The notes under the pieces: model-generated
Seen by the model: only the letters and a program-made list of their open reading frames with translations
Told to the model about the DNA's origin: nothing
The model's database searches: none
From: Hypsibius dujardini
Lineage: Eukaryota > Tardigrada > Eutardigrada > Parachela > Hypsibiidae
NCBI GenBank assembly: GCA_001579985.1
Contig: LRSR01012750.1
Span: 1 to 21,701, forward strand
Length of the DNA stretch: 21,701 bases
Direction: 5' to 3'
Made by a program: the position numbers and the translations under genes
Part shown: positions 10,243 through 21,701 of the stretch, piece by piece
Layout of the letters: the number at the start of each line of letters is the position of its first letter
Numbering within the stretch: the stretch's first letter is position 1

Positions 10243-10438
10243 GCACTAATCAATCCTTGTTTTACCGCGGAAGAGGCGGGAACTTCTGCGTCCTAATGTA
10301 TGGGATGAAGTGCCCTTTGTCGCGGGCAATTCTCAAGTCGGCCCGGTGGAAAACCAATTCCTCGGGCATTCAGAAGCTTCACGGAGGATCCTCGATACTG
10401 TTCATGCTCATCTACATTGTTTGTCTCTACCGGACCGT
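10243..10438 (+). other. exon-like open segment, product unknown
   Basis: Bounded by a good acceptor (TTTCTTGTACTGCAG, ending 10242) and a good donor (GGACC|GTGAGT, from 10439), with higher GC than its surroundings. One frame encodes a basic stretch followed by a hydrophobic one (SILFMLIYIVCLYR). A second forward frame is also open for most of it, so the frame is uncertain. A possible next exon after TATTCTTTAG near 10572 would give a hydrophobic segment (IPPILLLSPVLLLF) with AATAAA at 10643-10648. It may be part of a small membrane protein or of the receptor fragment downstream, but I cannot join them in phase. Confidence 0.25.
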
Positions 10439-10649
10439 GAGTAATAAAACCGCGCATTAGGTTTTCTGATTTGCAAGCGTTCTCTAGAAGCCAAGCGCGT
10501 GAAGCGGAATTTTACTGAAAATATAAAAAATCTATTTTATTTTATTTTAATAATTGTGTTTTATTCTTTAGGGTGCCACTGTAATCCCTCCGATTTTACT
10601 ACTGTCACCAGTTTTACTATTATTCAATCACCCACTTTTCCCAATAAAA

Positions 10650-11111
10650 CTTAAATTTAAAAATCAAGCGACAAATTATTACAAAAAAAACTGAGCTCGA
10701 ATTTTTCATTTCCTCAAAACGAGATTTACAAGCTACTTTAACTGAGAACCTTCTCCAGGTTGCTTACTAAAAAAATACAGTGTACCTGCATTTTAGTTGT
10801 CAACCGGTGGAATCAATTATCCCGGAGAGGACGAAATAAAAACAGAAATATACAATTTTATCGATAGCTGAACCGCAAAATTGACCGAAGTAGATATGAA
10901 TTATTTAATTTCAAAAACATACAATTATACTAACAAGGAAATTGCACCAGTCTCCTCGGCGAAATCTTCCACTTCTGATTGTCATCTTGTATTTTCCGGG
11001 TGTATTTGGCAATATGTACAATGAGAAAATTTGCAATAAACGAAACTTTCTATTTTAAATATTTAAAAACTCGTTCAAGCCGTTTTAGATGACGCTGCCA
11101 TGTCCAAAAGG
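10650..11111. other. AT-rich stretch, nothing recognised
   Basis: No coding, RNA or repeat feature that I could support. Confidence 0.3.
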
Positions 11112-11226
11112 CTCGTCCGATTGATTGCTGGATTGATGTTTTATTCGCTGCATACGGCAATTAAATTGTGAGTAAAAAAAATTCAGTCATTATTGATCTC
11201 GTCAATCCAGCAATCAATCTTACGAG
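11112..11226. repeat. 25-bp inverted repeat (hairpin)
   Basis: The left arm 11112-11136 (CTCGTCCGATTGATTGCTGG and on) and right arm 11202-11226 are reverse complements with two mismatches, around a 65-bp spacer. The spacer holds TTGTGAGT, which looks like a splice donor. This could be a small MITE or a structured RNA segment. It shares TTGATTG-type words with the 8298-8708 element, but I could not show they are the same family. Confidence 0.7.
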
Positions 11227-11566
11227 TTCCCCAGTAACTTCGCAGCACCCTCTAGATCACTTTGAATAACTTTTTAAAGATTTAGAAATTGAAGGTCTCG
11301 TTTATTGCCGATTTCCTTAATGGTAATATTGCCAAATCAACAAAGGCGAATACATGATGGCAATCACAAGGGAAAGGGAAAGATAAGGAAGGGAAATGGC
11401 GCAATTTCCTTAGGAAATTACGCTTGTTACGAGGACACGCTTATTTAATTATTTTCAGTTCATGAGAAGAATTTTTACGAAAGCTGTATAAATTTGTGTC
11501 AGAGCTGAGTTTCTTCAAGATGAACAGTGCAGGCGTAGTAGCTTCAGTATAATGTTTTTTTGGCAG

Positions 11567-12082
11567 GCAACTATTCGCACAACCAGGTGTGAAGTGACTG
11601 ACAACGTCCCGGGACACAACGTTTCTACGTCCTCAACGAGTAGTCCCTTCAGCAGTACAACCGAGCCCTCCAAAAATGTCATTCCTGTGATCGAGTACGC
11701 AAACGGAGTTCTGGAAGATGATTGTCACCCAGGTCGCCGAGTCTTCTTCTACCTCTTCTGTTTGCTCACGCTGCTGCACGCGGGTCTCTGTGTACTTCAC
11801 ATCAACTTTGTCCGGCGCTTAGGGAGACAACTGGCGCATCGTGAATGGACAGGGCAGCTAAACTTACGCGAAGCTGGAGCAAACCGGAAACGAAGTCGAA
11901 ATGTCATAACGTGCATGTTGATCAACATGGTTCTGTTTACTTCTCTGAGCCACGCTCTCCATATTCGGGACATTTGGGAATGCGTGGTTTTTTTTGTGTT
12001 GATAGAAAATCCACTGTTTGGGTGTCTCTCTTACCTTACTGCTTGGTGGTGGGCTTGGCAAGGTCCGCAAGCACTAAACTAG
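11567..12082 (+). CDS. C-terminal half of a 7TM receptor-like protein (partial or decayed)
   Basis: The open frame follows acceptor TTTTTTTGGCAG (ending 11566). It begins with a Cys-containing, Ser/Thr-rich stretch with the sequon NVS, as in a long second extracellular loop. Then come a helix (FFYLFCLLTLLHAGLCVLHI), a basic loop (RRLGRQLAHREW to RKRSRNV), a second helix (CMLINMVLFTSLSHAL) and a third hydrophobic stretch with ENPLFGCLSYL, where NP may be the remnant of NPxxY. TAG is at 12080-12082. This order fits TM5-ICL3-TM6-TM7 of a rhodopsin-like receptor. I found no TM1-TM4 exon that joins in phase. The end is abrupt: no helix 8 is seen, and a CAGA element begins within 40 bp. It may be truncated or a pseudogene. 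Receptor identity is inferred from topology only. Confidence 0.4.
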   Translation, partial: ATIRTTRCEVTDNVPGHNVSTSSTSSPFSSTTEPSKNVIPVIEYANGVLEDDCHPGRRVFFYLFCLLTLLHAGLCVLHINFVRRLGRQLAHREWTGQLNLREAGANRKRSRNVITCMLINMVLFTSLSHALHIRDIWECVVFFVLIENPLFGCLSYLTAWWWAWQGPQALN

Positions 12083-12117
12083 CTTACATTACTTACACAG
12101 GAATATACAAAAACGAG

Positions 12118-12247
12118 CAGATAGACAGACAGAGGGAACGAGAGAGAGACAGAGAGACAGACGTGCAGACGTGCAGACAGACAGACAAGTAAACAGACAA
12201 ACAGACAAACAGACAGGCAGGCAGACAGACCTATCCAACTATCTCCA
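12118..12247. repeat. CAGA microsatellite with conserved flank, copy B
   Basis: An imperfect CAGA/CAAA/GAGA array from about 12118 to 12229, ending in CCTATCCAACTATCTCCA at 12230-12247, the same flank in the same orientation as copy A at 8865-8882. Both are followed within a short distance by CCATT(C/T)AGGGAT. The element lies between the + strand receptor fragment and the 3' end of the - strand ABCC gene. Confidence 0.85.
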
Positions 12248-12274
12248 TTTAGGGATGAAAACTTCCAGAAGCTT

Positions 12275-12280
12275 TTTATT
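12275..12280 (-). terminator. poly(A) signal of the ABCC gene
   Basis: AATAAA on the reverse strand, 82 bp past the TAA at 12362. It is the only canonical signal between the stop and the microsatellite element, so the 3' UTR is probably about 100 nt. Confidence 0.7.
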
Positions 12281-12361
12281 GACACACTGCTTGGATTTGT
12301 AGAATAATTTGCGAGTAAACTGCTAGCGTGTCGTAATAATGTAAAACTTAAAGTAGATCGA

Positions 12362-21247
<8,886 letters not shown>

Positions 21248-21255
21248 CTTTTATA
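21248..21255 (-). promoter_or_regulatory. possible TATA box of the ABCC gene
   Basis: TATAAAAG on the reverse strand, about 300 bp upstream of the start codon, which would put transcription start near 21220. There is no other support. Confidence 0.3.
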
Positions 21256-21701
21256 TGCGCATATGTAACCAATATCATCATTTTAGAAGTGGCTGTGATG
21301 TTCGTCTGTCTATGTTGCCTCCGACGTCTACACGGAGATGTACGCCACATCAGAGGCTCGTTCAGATTCCTTACAGGTTAAATCCGCGATGGGATTTTTG
21401 CATAGGACACGAAGATTGTACAGCGATTACAGAACGACCTTTTAACAGGTCTAGTCTCGGTGTGTTCTGTTTTCATCAGGGTATCTCCAAATGGTTGGCA
21501 GCATTAAGGTTTCGTTCGGCAAGAAAAAAACTGTAATTTAGTTTAAATTCACCATCCCTTATCGCAACCATAAATTAACTGGCCCTGCGGGTTACTGCAT
21601 GGTATTTACCCCGTCTACTGTGTGATGCTTCATGTTGCAGAAATTTTTGTCCATTTATAGTTAATTACATAAAACGTTGAAATATTTGACAAACGAATTA
21701 T
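21256..21701. other. upstream flank, nothing recognised
   Basis: No gene or repeat that I can support. The forward open frame 21255-21536 has no recognisable motif. Confidence 0.3.

Noticed and set aside
11089-11165. Exon between an acceptor at 11088 and donor TTGTGAGT, joining the receptor fragment
   Set aside because: The only helix-like frame would enter the 11567 exon in the wrong phase and hit a stop. The region is also one arm of an inverted repeat.

Overview
This is a stretch of animal nuclear DNA. Genes are split by GT-AG introns, intergenic DNA is AT-rich, microsatellites and inverted-repeat elements are present, and the recognisable proteins are metazoan: an MRP-type ABC transporter, seven-transmembrane receptors and a Notch-ligand-type N-terminal domain. 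Many introns are only 54-105 bp and the receptors are divergent orphan rhodopsin-like types. An invertebrate, perhaps an ecdysozoan such as a tardigrade, is my best guess, but this is inference only.

Layout. Positions 1-1380 (+) hold the 3' end of a gene whose spliced exons resemble the N-terminal C2-like (MNNL) module of Delta/Serrate/LAG-2 proteins. Positions 2381-3388 (+) are a rhodopsin-like GPCR pseudogene with three in-frame stops and two frame changes. Positions 4776-6884 (+) are an intact three-exon orphan GPCR of 351 aa, probably of the same lineage. Positions 7175-7684 (+) are the end of an unrecognised two-exon coding segment. Positions 7800-11230 are mostly repeats: a near-perfect 159-bp-armed inverted repeat, a diverged relative of its centre, a microsatellite and two weaker inverted repeats. 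Positions 11567-12082 (+) look like the C-terminal half of a third receptor, followed directly by a CAGA microsatellite element.

Positions 12362-20947 (-) hold the main gene, a complete ABCC1/MRP1-like transporter. I could place 24 coding exons with all phases consistent, giving 4614 nt and 1537 aa, the full TMD0-L0-TMD1-NBD1-TMD2-NBD2 architecture. Its larger introns carry a MITE-like inverted repeat (intron 17), a degenerate palindromic minisatellite (intron 14) and an AT-rich repeat (intron 19). A TATA-like motif lies about 300 bp upstream of its start, and a poly(A) signal lies 82 bp past its stop.

The genes do not form an obvious functional unit. The receptors suggest a small same-strand receptor cluster, one decayed and one partial, next to an export pump on the opposite strand. 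I found no convincing new biological system. The most interesting signals are the near-identical inverted repeat, the palindromic intron minisatellite, the repeated microsatellite-plus-flank unit, and the unusual motif residues in the receptor and the transporter.
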